From positions 1 to 6,162 of the forward strand of contig JAJYJR010000371.1 in the NCBI GenBank assembly GCA_021789355.1: 6,162 nt of DNA. The letters are read 5' to 3'. This DNA comes from Chloroflexota bacterium. GTDB taxonomy: Bacteria > Chloroflexota > Limnocylindria > Limnocylindrales > CSP1-4. The notes under the pieces were generated by a model. That model was not told the origin of the DNA. It searched no databases and saw only the letters and a list, made by a program, of their open reading frames with translations. Of this stretch, positions 6,039 through 6,162 are shown in pieces. A program made the position numbers and the translations under genes. Numbering within the stretch: position 1 is the first letter of the stretch; the number at the start of each line of letters is the position of its first letter.

Positions 6039-6114
6039 GGGGCTATAGCTCAGTTGGGAGAGCACCTGCATGGCATGCAGGGGGTCCGGGGTTCGAGTCC
6101 CCGTAGCTCCACCA
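6039..6114 (+). tRNA. tRNA-Ala (anticodon GGC)
   Basis: A 76-base gene with a complete cloverleaf. The acceptor stem is GGGGCTA (6039-6045) with TAGCTCC (6104-6110), the discriminator is A6111, and CCA is encoded at 6112-6114. The third acceptor pair is the G3-U70 wobble that marks alanine tRNAs. The anticodon stem CCTGC/GCAGG (6065-6069, 6077-6081) holds the loop ATGGCAT, giving anticodon GGC at 6072-6074, which reads GCC and GCU. The T arm is CGGGG-TTCGAGT-CCCCG (6087-6103). It is followed 23 bases later by a terminator hairpin, so it looks like a single-gene transcript end. No duplicated 3' end suggestive of an integrated element is seen in the window. Confidence 0.97.
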
Positions 6115-6137
6115 TTCACGTCGAACGCCGACCAAGG

Positions 6138-6162
6138 ACCCCTCGCCGGAGCGGCGAGGGGT
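6138..6162 (+). terminator. Intrinsic terminator hairpin after the tRNA (cut by window end)
   Basis: ACCCCTCGCCG (6138-6148) and CGGCGAGGGGT (6152-6162) are perfectly complementary over 11 base pairs with a GAG loop. Such a GC-rich stem just after a tRNA is typical of a Rho-independent terminator. The window stops at the last base of the stem, so the T-run that should follow cannot be seen. Confidence 0.8.

Noticed and set aside
1..6162. CRISPR array, insertion sequence, phage genes or a tRNA-linked integration site
   Set aside because: No spaced direct repeats, transposase or integrase coding sequence, or duplicated tRNA 3' end were seen on reading both strands.

Overview
The window is high-GC bacterial DNA. 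It carries a four-gene metabolic operon read leftward (minus strand), followed at the right end by a tRNA-Ala gene and its terminator on the plus strand. The phylum cannot be fixed from this sequence. GC-rich third codon positions, ATGA/GTGA gene overlaps and a tRNA with an encoded CCA fit a free-living soil- or water-type bacterium (Actinomycetota, Chloroflexota or a similar GC-rich lineage), but that is inference.

Layout, left to right. 1-421: no confident gene, only weak hints of decayed coding sequence in the first ~160 bases. 422-1891 (-): AldA-like aldehyde dehydrogenase. 1892-2011: a 120-base gap with a strong Shine-Dalgarno site and an imperfect hairpin at the stop of the gene before it. 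2012-3151 (-): stand-alone FIST-domain protein. 3148-4560 (-): FGGY-family carbohydrate kinase. 4557-5450 (-): pyruvate-forming class I aldolase of the DapA/NanA superfamily. 5451-6038: about 590 bases without an intact gene, holding a start-less fragment of a membrane protein (5667-5897, -) and two small palindromes. 6039-6114 (+): tRNA-Ala(GGC). 6138-6162 (+): terminator hairpin cut by the window end.

The transcription order is aldolase, kinase, FIST, then aldehyde dehydrogenase. The first three genes overlap by 4 bases at each junction, which implies translational coupling. The aldolase should split a 2-oxo-acid (a 2-keto-3-deoxy sugar acid or similar) into pyruvate and an aldehyde. The dehydrogenase resembles lactaldehyde/glycolaldehyde dehydrogenase and could oxidise that aldehyde. 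The kinase would phosphorylate a sugar or polyol that cannot be named from sequence. The FIST protein belongs to a family proposed to bind small molecules, and here it has no attached signalling output domain. The cluster is flanked on both sides by stretches without an intact gene, so no transporter, dehydratase or classical regulator is visible. The most interesting point is a FIST protein locked by overlap into a sugar/sugar-acid catabolic operon, which suggests a substrate sensor or an unrecognised enzymatic role.
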